Shown here piece by piece: positions 1 through 6,101 of a DNA stretch of 10,891 nucleotides; within the stretch, counting starts at the first letter, position 1; the number at the start of each line of letters is the position of its first letter. The notes below the pieces were generated by a model. That model saw only the letters and a program-made list of their open reading frames with translations, was not told where the DNA came from and did not search any database. The stretch is taken from contig JAILDS010000145.1 of NCBI GenBank assembly GCA_024689165.1, positions 1 to 10,891 on the forward strand, read 5' to 3'. This DNA comes from Clostridia bacterium. Lineage in GTDB: Bacteria; Bacillota; Clostridia; Oscillospirales; Acutalibacteraceae. The position numbers were made by a program, and so were the translations under genes.

Positions 1-607
1 AGCAGTCCTCGTCCTGTGTTTCGAAAAGCACCTCCGCGCCGATGCAGTTGACGCCCTCCGCGACAAGCCTGTCCGTCACGTCGTCCTTCCCGCGGACGAT
101 GGGCATGAACATGAAATCCGGCGCGTATTCAAGGACCTCGCCGAGTTCTTCGTCGGACGTGCCCGTCTTGACGATGACCTGCTTTTCGACGCCGCATTCC
201 CGTATGACACGGCTTATCCCGGGCACGTCGGTCCAGAACTTGTCGACGTTGATATAGCACTTCCCGCGAAGGAAGGCGAACGCCTCCTCGAGAGTGTAAA
301 CGCCGAACTGCGTCCTCGTGCCGTCGGGGTTGAAAAACCGCAGGGCGTCTATCTCATCCGACGAAAGATCGCTGAGCAGCCTGTCGGTTCCCAGGTACGC
401 GCTCTCCATGCCCGGGTGGAAGACGTAATAACGCCCGTCCGCGCTGATCGACACGTCGAGCTCTATCATATCCGCCCCCTGCATCAGCGCCGCGCCGAAG
501 GCCGCAAGCGTGTTGCAGGGGATGTTCCCGGACGCCGAGCCCCTGTGCGCGCAGACGAGGGGCGCGGGCCTCGAATTTTCAAAAATGCTCCTGCTGAGAT
601 CGGTCAC
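1..607 (-). CDS. Glycerophosphodiester phosphodiesterase family protein (3' end cut by window edge)
   Basis: About 202 residues are visible, continuing off the left edge. The family hydrolyses glycerophosphodiesters to an alcohol and glycerol-3-phosphate using a TIM-barrel with a metal site. Seen here: the N-terminal HRG motif (His21), a CNTLAAF segment where the family usually has ENTLAAF, the metal-binding pair in IELDV (Glu49, Asp51) followed by an ADG turn, and a downstream His64 (FHPGME, where the family usually has HD). INVDK near residue 118 probably supplies a further acidic ligand. There is no signal peptide, so it is probably cytoplasmic. The start is GTG at 605-607, chosen because GGGAGG lies 6 nt upstream (614-619) and no ATG precedes the HRG motif. 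It lies 89 nt behind the SGNH gene on the same strand, with a hairpin between them. The family call is firm; the substrate is unknown. Confidence 0.88.
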   Translation of the reverse strand, partial: MTDLSRSIFENSRPAPLVCAHRGSASGNIPCNTLAAFGAALMQGADMIELDVSISADGRYYVFHPGMESAYLGTDRLLSDLSSDEIDALRFFNPDGTRTQFGVYTLEEAFAFLRGKCYINVDKFWTDVPGISRVIRECGVEKQVIVKTGTSDEELGEVLEYAPDFMFMPIVRGKDDVTDRLVAEGVNCIGAEVLFETQDEDC

Positions 608-613
608 GTCAGA

Positions 614-655
614 CCTCCCTTTTACAAGGGAGGCGCCCCGCGAGGGGAGCCTCCC
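614..655 (-). repeat. Hairpin repeat fragment carrying the ribosome binding site of the phosphodiesterase gene
   Basis: Positions 614-621 and 626-633 form a perfect 8-bp stem with a 4-nt loop. On the minus strand the downstream arm contains GGGAGG, the likely ribosome binding site of the gene starting at 607. Further upstream on that strand, 649-655 reads GGGAGGC and could pair with the same central arm instead, with a small CCCC/GGGG hairpin between. The sequence resembles one half of the ~100-bp repeats at 8765 and 9311, so it is probably a diverged partial copy. Confidence 0.6.
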
Positions 656-696
656 GAATTCTATCGTTCCGCGCCGGGGCGGGTCTGTTTGCTTAT

Positions 697-1863
697 TTAT
701 GCGAAAAGCCCGGCGAACTTGATGAACACCATCCTGAACCAGTCGGCGACAGCCTGGAAGAAGGCTGTTATCCTGGCCATGACGCCCGGCTGCTCACCGG
801 CAAGGTCCGCTTCGACGGCGGCGATTATCCTTTCGGCGATCTGCGCGTAGCCGTCCGGGGTCGGGTGAGCTATCAGCGCGTACTCGATCGGGTCGCTTAT
901 CGAGAGGATGTGCCCGATGGACATCTGCGTCACGGCGGCGGGCGTGTCGACGTCGGAAATGTCGACGAAGGTGTAGCCGTATTCGCGGGCGAACCTTCTG
1001 GTGTAGGAGTTCATCGTGTCCATGATGACGTTGATCGCCGAGCCTATCTTGATGGCGACGTCGTCGCTGAGGGTCGCGTCCTTGATGGGGTTGAGCGTGC
1101 CGACGAGGATGACCTCAGCGTCGGGGTTGTTCTCCTTGATGAAGTCGAGCAGCAGCGGGTACGCGTCCTTCCAGTAATCGAAGTATTTCCAGAGCAGGCT
1201 GACGATATTGGCGACGCCGGCGGGCAGGGCCGCGGTATCGCTGAGGTCGAGCTTGTTGAGCCCGAATATCTGCGCCTTGTAGATGACGTCGGTCTGCCCG
1301 ACCTCAAGCGTGATGAGGCTCGCGTTCTTGAGCATCTCGCGGACGCTCATCACCTCGCCGGTCTCACCGTAGCGGGAGTTGCCGTCGACGGTATAGCTCA
1401 GCGGGTCGCCGAAATAGCGAAGGTCCGTCTCGTAACGCTCCATCATGTAGCTCTCGTTGTAGGTGAACTCCTCGTCGCGGAAGCCGTCGTCGATGCCGAG
1501 CAGGTCGAGCATATAGGCGGTGGAGACGGCGTCGTGCGCGAGCGGCCACATGCGGGCGCTCGTGTCGCGGATATCCGCCGGCGAGTAGAGCCCGAAGGCG
1601 TCCGCGACCCTCTTCGGGTAGGAGCCGTCGACGTTGCGGCACTCATAATTGCCGTAGGAATCGTTGAGGTAGATCTGGTCCTGCCAGTTCTCGCCCGCGC
1701 CGTAGCCGCGGGTGAAGCTGTCGCCGATGGCGACGTAGCCGACGCCCTCCTTGAGAGCGGCGTAAGGGTCTGTCCCGTCGTCGGCGAAGGCCGCGACGGA
1801 AACGAGCGAAGCCATCATTACAACGGCGAGTATCAGAGCGATTATCTTCGACAAGCGTTTCAT
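697..1863 (-). CDS. Secreted SGNH/GDSL-family hydrolase with altered active-site motifs and hydrophobic C-terminal tail
   Basis: A 388-residue protein with a clear Sec signal peptide (KRLSK, hydrophobic core, AFA cleavage near residue 27), so exported. Block I is GDSFTRGYG with nucleophile Ser49. The later blocks deviate: where active enzymes have GxND this has GQTD (189-192, Asn replaced by Thr191), and where they have DxxHP this has LxxHP (His333, with Leu330 in the Asp position). It may use a Ser-His dyad or bind rather than cleave. It is longer than the second SGNH protein in this window and ends in an aromatic-rich amphipathic stretch (about 363-388) finishing in GLFA. Start ATG 1863 has AGGAGGA about 8 nt upstream and a strong promoter at 1904-1932. 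It shares the FGLN and NPDA segments with the SGNH protein at 4990-5883, so the two are probably paralogues. The substrate is unknown; carbohydrate or lipid esters are typical. Confidence 0.85.
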   Translation of the reverse strand: MKRLSKIIALILAVVMMASLVSVAAFADDGTDPYAALKEGVGYVAIGDSFTRGYGAGENWQDQIYLNDSYGNYECRNVDGSYPKRVADAFGLYSPADIRDTSARMWPLAHDAVSTAYMLDLLGIDDGFRDEEFTYNESYMMERYETDLRYFGDPLSYTVDGNSRYGETGEVMSVREMLKNASLITLEVGQTDVIYKAQIFGLNKLDLSDTAALPAGVANIVSLLWKYFDYWKDAYPLLLDFIKENNPDAEVILVGTLNPIKDATLSDDVAIKIGSAINVIMDTMNSYTRRFAREYGYTFVDISDVDTPAAVTQMSIGHILSISDPIEYALIAHPTPDGYAQIAERIIAAVEADLAGEQPGVMARITAFFQAVADWFRMVFIKFAGLFA

Positions 1864-1903
1864 TGTTGTTTCCTCCTGTCATTATTCTTTTTAGGTCGAT
1901 ACC

Positions 1904-1932
1904 ATTATACTCCCGTTTCGCGGTTTTTGCAA
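1904..1932 (-). promoter_or_regulatory. Sigma-A type promoter for the SGNH gene at 697-1863
   Basis: On the minus strand there is TTGCAA (1927-1932), a 17-nt spacer and a perfect TATAAT (1904-1909). The expected start of transcription is near 1897, giving a leader of about 30-35 nt that includes the AGGAGGA ribosome binding site. Confidence 0.75.
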
Positions 1933-1970
1933 CACAAAGACGAAAAAGACGAAAAAAAAGGTTCTTCACG

Positions 1971-1985
1971 GCGAAATCGACGGCA
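1971..1985 (+). repeat. 15-bp direct repeat, copy 1
   Basis: GCGAAATCGACGGCA occurs here and again at 2407-2421 in the same orientation. Both copies follow a run of eight or so A residues at a distance of 10-11 nt. The pair encloses the whole 28-bp inverted-repeat element. Confidence 0.6.
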
Positions 1986-2039
1986 ATCCGGGGCGGATAC
2001 GCGCGGTATGATTCGGAACGAAGCGAGTCGCATTTTGCC

Positions 2040-2242
2040 GTGTAGGGGCGACCCGCGTGGTCGCCCGGAACCCGGGATGTGTTCGCAGCGTATGTTTCGC
2101 AGCGAAACGAGGTGTGTATAAAAAACGGTGCATGCGGTTTTACGCGGGCTGTAAAACACAGCTTTTATCCTGCGGTCAGGTACGTGTTCCGCGGAGGGTA
2201 CCTCCGCGGAACATCGGGCGACCACGCGGGTCGCCCCTACAC
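2040..2242. repeat. MITE-like element bounded by perfect 28-bp inverted repeats
   Basis: Positions 2040-2067 and 2215-2242 are perfect reverse complements over 28 bp. Each arm starts from the outside as GTGTAGGGGCGACC and ends GGTCGCCCG, so each arm is itself an imperfect hairpin (GGGCGACC/GGTCGCCC around CGCGT). The 147-bp interior is non-coding and holds a second strong hairpin. The GTAGGGGCG...CGCCC pattern resembles dispersed palindromic repeats I recall from clostridial genomes. A diverged single copy follows at 2300-2320. Confidence 0.7.
2185..2213. repeat. 12-bp perfect hairpin
   Basis: The arm TGTTCCGCGGAG (2185-2196) is followed by a 5-nt loop and its exact complement (2202-2213). 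It abuts the right arm of the inverted-repeat element and has no T-run, so it is not an ordinary terminator. Confidence 0.6.
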
Positions 2243-2299
2243 AGGCGCTGCTTTTACCGTATGTTTCCTCGGCGACGTGAAGCCGACTCACAGACATAT

Positions 2300-2320
2300 C
2301 GGGCGGTCATGCCCGCCCCT
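2300..2320. repeat. Diverged single copy of the GGGGCG...CGCCC palindromic repeat
   Basis: GGGCGG and CCGCCC pair around a short loop, followed by CC. The order matches the right arm of the 2040-2242 element with changed inner bases. Confidence 0.45.
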
Positions 2321-2406
2321 GCGATCCGTGCGTCGGACACCGAAACGAACCGGAACCTGTCATATTCCGCGAAAATCCGTAAAGAACCAAAAAAAACTGC
2401 GCCGCC

Positions 2407-2421
2407 GCGAAATCGACGGCA
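2407..2421 (+). repeat. 15-bp direct repeat, copy 2
   Basis: Exact second copy of GCGAAATCGACGGCA (first at 1971-1985), again 10-11 nt after an A-tract. No function is evident. Confidence 0.6.
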
Positions 2422-2498
2422 GAACGGGCGTTCGACATGAACGCTATTGAACAAAAATGCGGAATCCGCAAAAATAATCCACAGCGCAACAAAAATGT

Positions 2499-2538
2499 CC
2501 GGTCGGCAGGTTTATTCTGTCGCAGACCGGCCGCTTTT
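2499..2538 (+). terminator. Possible orphan terminator or attenuator hairpin
   Basis: CCGGTC (2499-2504) pairs with GACCGG (2525-2530), with inner GGCAG/CTGTC pairing and a 3-nt bulge, followed closely by TTTTT (2534-2538). No plus-strand gene lies upstream in this region, so it would end an unrecognised small RNA or be a repeat relic. Confidence 0.35.
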
Positions 2539-2605
2539 TCCCTTCTCCGACGGTCCTGCGCCGACCGCGGCTCCGCGGCAACGTACGGCTGTTTTGAAAA
2601 AGCCT

Positions 2606-2633
2606 TTGAAAGTTTTGTTTTTATTGGTATAAT
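2606..2633 (+). promoter_or_regulatory. Sigma-A type, extended -10 promoter of the sigma/serpin operon
   Basis: TTGAAA (2606-2611), a 16-nt spacer and TGGTATAAT with a perfect TATAAT at 2628-2633 and the TG of an extended -10. This leaves an untranslated leader of about 130 nt before the sigma gene. No ECF-type promoter was convincing, so autoregulation is not shown by the sequence. Confidence 0.65.
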
Positions 2634-2768
2634 GACGGCATCGAAAAAAGGAGAGCGTCTGCGGAAACGTAAAAAAGTCTCCGGGCTGTTTTTCGGGCGG
2701 TTCCGACGGCCTTTCCGTTACCTTTTCGCGCCGGATATCGTTTATTGAAGTGAAGGGAGTGGAATGCG

Positions 2769-3335
2769 ATGGAAGATTCCGAGATCCTCCGGCTGTTCAA
2801 CGCCAGGGACGAGGCCGCGATCAGCGAGAGCCGGCGGAAGTTCGGGCCGCTTATCCGTGCGCTGGCGCTGCGCCTGCTGAGATCCGAGGAGGACGCGGAG
2901 GAGACCGAGAACGACACCTACCTGAAGATCTGGAACGCCGTTCCCCCGGCGCAGCCGTCCCCGCTCGCGCCCTACTTTTCGGCGGTATGCCGCCGGACGG
3001 CGCTGGACCGTCTGCGCGCCGGCAAGCGGGCAAAACGCGGCGGCGGGGCCTATGAGGAGAGTCTTTCGGAGCTGGAGGAAGCGATCCCGGACGGCGACGA
3101 CGGCAGGTCCTACGCCGACGCGATCTCGCTACGGGACGCGCTCAATGAATTCCTCGCATCCCTTCCCCCCGACACTCGGACGGTCTTCATGAGGCGGTAC
3201 TGGTGGTTCTGCTCCGTCCGGGAGATCGCGCTCAGCCTCGGCATGACCGAGGGCGCAGTAAAAATGAGCCTGTCCCGCACGCGGGCGAAGCTCAAAGCAT
3301 TCCTGAAGGAGGAAGGACTTTATGAAACCGACTGA
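2769..3335 (+). CDS. ECF-family RNA polymerase sigma factor
   Basis: A 188-residue cytoplasmic protein of typical ECF length. Region 2 spans about residues 15-90, including the acidic EEDAEETENDTYLKIW stretch, the YFSAVCRRTALDRLR core-binding/-10 helix and a basic end (KRAKR). A short acidic linker (about 91-118) leads to region 4 (about 122-180): a SLPPDTRTVFMRRYW helix, then a helix-turn-helix at 149-178 (VREIALSLGMTEGAVKMSLSR) for -35 recognition. ATG 2769 is chosen for AAGGGAG at 2753-2759, 9 nt upstream. The stop overlaps the serpin start by 14 nt, which implies translational coupling and a shared job. ECF factors are usually held by a membrane anti-sigma encoded next door, and here that position is occupied by the serpin fusion. 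The family call is firm; the target promoters are unknown. Confidence 0.95.
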   Translation: MEDSEILRLFNARDEAAISESRRKFGPLIRALALRLLRSEEDAEETENDTYLKIWNAVPPAQPSPLAPYFSAVCRRTALDRLRAGKRAKRGGGAYEESLSELEEAIPDGDDGRSYADAISLRDALNEFLASLPPDTRTVFMRRYWWFCSVREIALSLGMTEGAVKMSLSRTRAKLKAFLKEEGLYETD

Positions 3336-4869
3336 TATTTCGGACGCGCTCAACGACGTCGACCCGGCATACGTAAAAAGCTCCGAGCCCGGCGCGGCGC
3401 AGAAAAAGAGGTTCTCAGGCCGTTTTGTCGCGCGGTTCGCCGCCGCGGCGGCGGCACTGGCGATCGTCATCGGCGTGGGAGCGGCCATAGCGCGGCGCGG
3501 AGGCGGGGAAAAACCGCCGGCAGTCCCCGCGGGTTCCGCGGCGCAGGACCCCGGAGAGACCGCCCCGACGGCGACCGGCGCGCAGACGCAGCAGGACGGC
3601 GACGGCGCGGCGCAGGCTCTGCTGAAGCTGTTCACGGCGTACGCGGCGGAATACCCCGCGCAGACGCCTTATCCCGCCAAGGGCGATCTTGCGGAGCAGT
3701 CCGAGATCGACGCGTGGTACGAAGCGGCGCAGGCAAGGCGGAAGTATTACGGCGCGGGCCGGTCGCTCACCTCGTTTTTCACCGCTTCCCTGCCGGCGTT
3801 TCTGGGCGGAGAGGAAGGGCAGAACAGCGTCTGCTCGCCGCTGAACATCTACTTCGCGCTCGCCATGCTGGCGGAGATCTCCGACGGAAACACGCGGCAG
3901 CAGGTGCTGTCTCTCATCGGCGCGGCCGATATCGAGACCCTGCGGACCCAGGCGAACCGCGTGTTCAACGCCAATTACCGGAACGACGGCTCGGCGGACT
4001 GCATTCTCGCCTCCTCGCTCTGGCTGAATGAAAACGTGTCCTTCCGCAGCGACACGCTCAAAACTCTGGCGGAGCAGTATTACGCCTCCACCTACCGCGG
4101 GCAGCCGGGGACGGAGGACTTCGACGCCGCGATTCAGGCGTGGGTCAACGAGCAGACCGGCGATCTTCTGCAGGATATGGCCTCGGGCATACAGACCGGG
4201 CCTCTTGATTATCTCGACCTGTTCACCACCGCGTATTTCGGCGACAAATGGCAGATCCCGTTCAATACCGAAGAAACTGAACGCGGCGTTTTTCACGGCC
4301 CCGACGGGGATACCGAGGCCGACTTCATGCGCGCGACGGATTTCTGGGGCAAATACTACTGGGGAGAGCGCTTCGGCGCGGTCAAAAAGGATCTGCAGCA
4401 GCAGGGCTCCGTCTGGTTCATCCTGCCCGACGAGGGAACCTCTCCGGAAGAGCTTCTCGGGGACGGCGAGGCTCCGGATTTTCTGTTCACGCAGAACAAG
4501 GAAGCCGACTGGCAGAACGTGAAATCGCTGAAGGTACACTTCTCGCTGCCTCGGTTCGACGTCAGCTCCTGCCGTTCGCTCAAAGAGGGCCTTAAAGAGC
4601 TGGGAGTGACGGACTGCTTTACGGAAGACGCGGACTTTTCGCCGCTTACCGACGACGGGCCGGTCGCCCTCTCCGACGTCCGTCACGGCGCGAGGGTCAC
4701 CGCGGACGAGCAGGGCGTCACCGCCGCGGCGTATACCGAGATGACGCTCGCAGGCGCCGCCATGCCGCCGGAGGACGAGATGGACTTCACCCTCGACCGC
4801 CCGTTCATCTTTGCCGTGATGAGCGACGACCAAATGCCGCTTTTCGTGGGCATAGTCAACCGGCCGTGA
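3322..4869 (+). CDS. Membrane-anchored serpin with an anti-sigma-like N-terminus
   Basis: A 515-residue protein. Residues 1-33 form a short cytoplasmic segment (DALNDVDPAYV, then basic KKR) like those I recall at the N-terminus of clostridial ECF anti-sigma proteins. Residues 35-57 form a hydrophobic Ala/Ile/Val helix, and 60-100 a Gly/Pro/Thr/Gln linker. From about 145 to 515 there is a serpin domain: NSVCSPLNIYFALAMLAE (168-185), SSLWLNENVSF (231-241), the hinge ADEQGVTAAAY (461-471) and the C-terminal signature DRPFIFAVM...PLFVGIVNRP (492-515). Serpins trap serine or cysteine proteases irreversibly by inserting the cleaved loop into a sheet. Counting from Glu463 as P17, the predicted scissile bond is Ala479-Ala480, which would suit elastase- or subtilisin-like enzymes. 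P14 is Val rather than Thr/Ser, a mild deviation. AAGGAGG at 3306-3312 precedes ATG 3322. The serpin call is firm; control of the sigma factor is inference from the N-terminus and coupling. Signal-peptide release instead of anchoring is possible. Confidence 0.92.
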   Translation: MKPTDISDALNDVDPAYVKSSEPGAAQKKRFSGRFVARFAAAAAALAIVIGVGAAIARRGGGEKPPAVPAGSAAQDPGETAPTATGAQTQQDGDGAAQALLKLFTAYAAEYPAQTPYPAKGDLAEQSEIDAWYEAAQARRKYYGAGRSLTSFFTASLPAFLGGEEGQNSVCSPLNIYFALAMLAEISDGNTRQQVLSLIGAADIETLRTQANRVFNANYRNDGSADCILASSLWLNENVSFRSDTLKTLAEQYYASTYRGQPGTEDFDAAIQAWVNEQTGDLLQDMASGIQTGPLDYLDLFTTAYFGDKWQIPFNTEETERGVFHGPDGDTEADFMRATDFWGKYYWGERFGAVKKDLQQQGSVWFILPDEGTSPEELLGDGEAPDFLFTQNKEADWQNVKSLKVHFSLPRFDVSSCRSLKEGLKELGVTDCFTEDADFSPLTDDGPVALSDVRHGARVTADEQGVTAAAYTEMTLAGAAMPPEDEMDFTLDRPFIFAVMSDDQMPLFVGIVNRP

Positions 4870-4896
4870 CCCGAAAACGGTTCAAACGTATACGAA

Positions 4897-4937
4897 AAGC
4901 GGACCCCGCGCGGGTCCGCTTCTTCGTTCACATTTTT
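4897..4937. terminator. Bidirectional terminator between the serpin and the second SGNH gene
   Basis: AAGCGGACCC (4897-4906) and GGGTCCGCTT (4912-4921) form a perfect 10-bp stem with a 5-nt loop. On the minus strand the stem is followed directly by TTTTCG; on the plus strand the main T-run comes about ten bases later (4933-4939). It serves the convergent genes on both sides. A weaker hairpin with six T residues (about 4971-4991) may be a second plus-strand stop. Confidence 0.75.
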
Positions 4938-4989
4938 TTCGGTTTTTCGGACCGGCTTGCGCGGTCTTTTGCCCCGCGCCGGGCCTTTT

Positions 4990-5883
4990 TTATTTCCTTC
5001 CCCGGAAAACGTTCGCGCCGTTCCCGGTGACTATCTTGACGAGCGCGCCGACGAAAACCGCCGTCTTTTCATCGTCAAAAGACAGCTCCCAGAAATTCCA
5101 GTCCTCGCCGGGGACGTTGACGACGGGTTCCGTCTCCGCCCCGAGGCCGAGCTCGTAAAGGTCGGCCAGAACTATGCGCGCGATCGCCACGTTGCCCGCC
5201 GCGTTCGGATGGACGCAGTCATCGGCAAGGTTTTCGGGCTTGTGCTCCATGGCGGGCCTTATATCGCAGATATGTATCACGCCGGGGTGCTCGGCGTCGT
5301 ACTTCTCGAGCATGGCGTTGATCCTCTTCGAAGCGGCGCCGTTGGCGGAGGAGGCGAAGCCGTACCAGACGCAGTAGAGGGTCTGGGCGAGGATCACGGC
5401 GTCGGGATTCTCGGCGCGGATAAAGTCTATTATCTCGCAGAAGTTGCCGTAGAGCGTATCGGCGATGGCGTCGAGCTCCCTGCGGTTGAGCCCGAACAGA
5501 GCCTTCACCAGCAGACTGACCGTGTTCGGCGCGTCGAAATAGTCGTTCGCGCCGATGGAGAGGCTGATGATGTCCGCCTCGGCGACGCACTCGGCGACCG
5601 AACGCGTCGTCATGAGCGCTTCGTCATAGTACACGCCGTTTTTGAGCTGGTCGAGCAGCTCGAAGCTGTCCGTCGCCGTTCTGGCAAGATTGGTGTAATT
5701 ATAGCCGTTCGTGTCCGCGACTATCCTGCCGTAGGACGCCTCGCGGCGGTTGCTCACGCCGTACCCGGCGGTGATGGAATCGCCGAGGAGAAGGTAGTTC
5801 GTCTCTGTGTCGGCGGCGAAAGCGAGCGGCGCGGACGCGCACGCCAGAAGAACTGCGAGCAGCAGCGAGATAGTCTTTTTCAT
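4990..5883 (-). CDS. Secreted SGNH/GDSL-family hydrolase
   Basis: A 297-residue exported esterase- or lipase-like protein. The signal peptide (KK, Leu/Ala core, AFA cleavage near residue 23) is followed at once by block I LLLGDSITAGYG with nucleophile Ser36. Block II is NLARTATDS (65-73), block III SIGANDYFD (oxyanion Asn113), and block V DDCVHPNAAG (Asp222, His225). All catalytic positions are present, in contrast to the SGNH protein at 697-1863. ATG at 5881-5883 is chosen over the GTG six bases upstream because AGAGGT (5890-5895) is 6-7 nt from this ATG but only a base or so from the GTG. It has its own promoter (5923-5951) and ends near a bidirectional terminator, so it is a single-gene unit. 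The C-terminal 45 residues lie beyond the fold and are not recognised. The substrate is unknown. Confidence 0.92.
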   Translation of the reverse strand: MKKTISLLLAVLLACASAPLAFAADTETNYLLLGDSITAGYGVSNRREASYGRIVADTNGYNYTNLARTATDSFELLDQLKNGVYYDEALMTTRSVAECVAEADIISLSIGANDYFDAPNTVSLLVKALFGLNRRELDAIADTLYGNFCEIIDFIRAENPDAVILAQTLYCVWYGFASSANGAASKRINAMLEKYDAEHPGVIHICDIRPAMEHKPENLADDCVHPNAAGNVAIARIVLADLYELGLGAETEPVVNVPGEDWNFWELSFDDEKTAVFVGALVKIVTGNGANVFRGRK

Positions 5884-5922
5884 TACCACAACCTCTTTTT
5901 GCCATCATTTCATGTTTGGTAG

Positions 5923-5951
5923 ATTATACCTGCCCGCGCCGGAAAAATCAA
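5923..5951 (-). promoter_or_regulatory. Sigma-A type promoter of the second SGNH gene
   Basis: Minus-strand TTGATT (5946-5951), a 17-nt spacer and a perfect TATAAT (5923-5928). Transcription should start near 5916, about 33 nt before the ATG. Confidence 0.75.
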
Positions 5952-6042
5952 GCCCGTACAGGGGAATGCGCCCCCGTTTTTTATCTCCGGCCGCCCGTCC
6001 GCCCCGCGTTCCGCGATAAGCCCGGCTTTTTTTCGCGGGGAC

Positions 6043-6071
6043 TTGTTATTGACGCGCCGGCGTGATAAACT
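6043..6071 (+). promoter_or_regulatory. Probable promoter upstream of the membrane-protein remnant and phosphoesterase
   Basis: TTGTTA (6043-6048), a 17-nt spacer and TAAACT (6066-6071), each four of six bases from consensus. No better plus-strand promoter was found between here and the phosphoesterase start at 6444. Confidence 0.4.
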
Positions 6072-6101
6072 GAAAGAAGGAAAGAAAAAAAGGAGCAGCG
6101 G

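Larger units (their letters stand above)
1933..2605. other. Long non-coding region rich in hairpins and repeats
   Basis: About 670 bases lie between two diverging promoters. I see no convincing gene: open frames here are short, overlap inverted repeats and lack ribosome binding sites. It contains a 28-bp inverted-repeat pair (2040-2242), a 12-bp hairpin (2185-2213), a diverged third repeat copy (2300-2320), a 15-bp direct repeat (1971-1985 and 2407-2421), a 13-nt dyad TGCGGAATCCGCA (2458-2470) and a terminator-like hairpin (2499-2538). Confidence 0.7.

Noticed and set aside
865..2121. 418-residue plus-strand open frame
   Set aside because: It is antisense to the SGNH gene, has the Val/Arg/Asp-rich repetitive composition typical of high-GC shadow frames, and lacks a ribosome binding site and any domain.
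1905..2450. Several 120-130-residue frames in the non-coding region (both strands)
   Set aside because: They translate the inverted repeats into GRPRGSPLH-like strings, a familiar artefact of these palindromic elements, and lack ribosome binding sites.
2640..2768. Riboswitch in the ~130-nt leader of the sigma gene
   Set aside because: I found no recognisable riboswitch core or terminator/antiterminator pair, only weak local pairing.
3415..4833. 472-residue minus-strand open frame
   Set aside because: It lies entirely antisense to the serpin, which has clear motifs; the composition is Arg/Val/Gly-rich shadow.
5884..5889. GTG at 5889 as start of the second SGNH gene
   Set aside because: The ribosome binding site AGAGGT ends directly next to this GTG; the ATG at 5883 has correct spacing.
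4957..5922. 321-residue plus-strand open frame
   Set aside because: It is antisense to the intact SGNH gene with its signal peptide and catalytic blocks; no motif is visible in the shadow.
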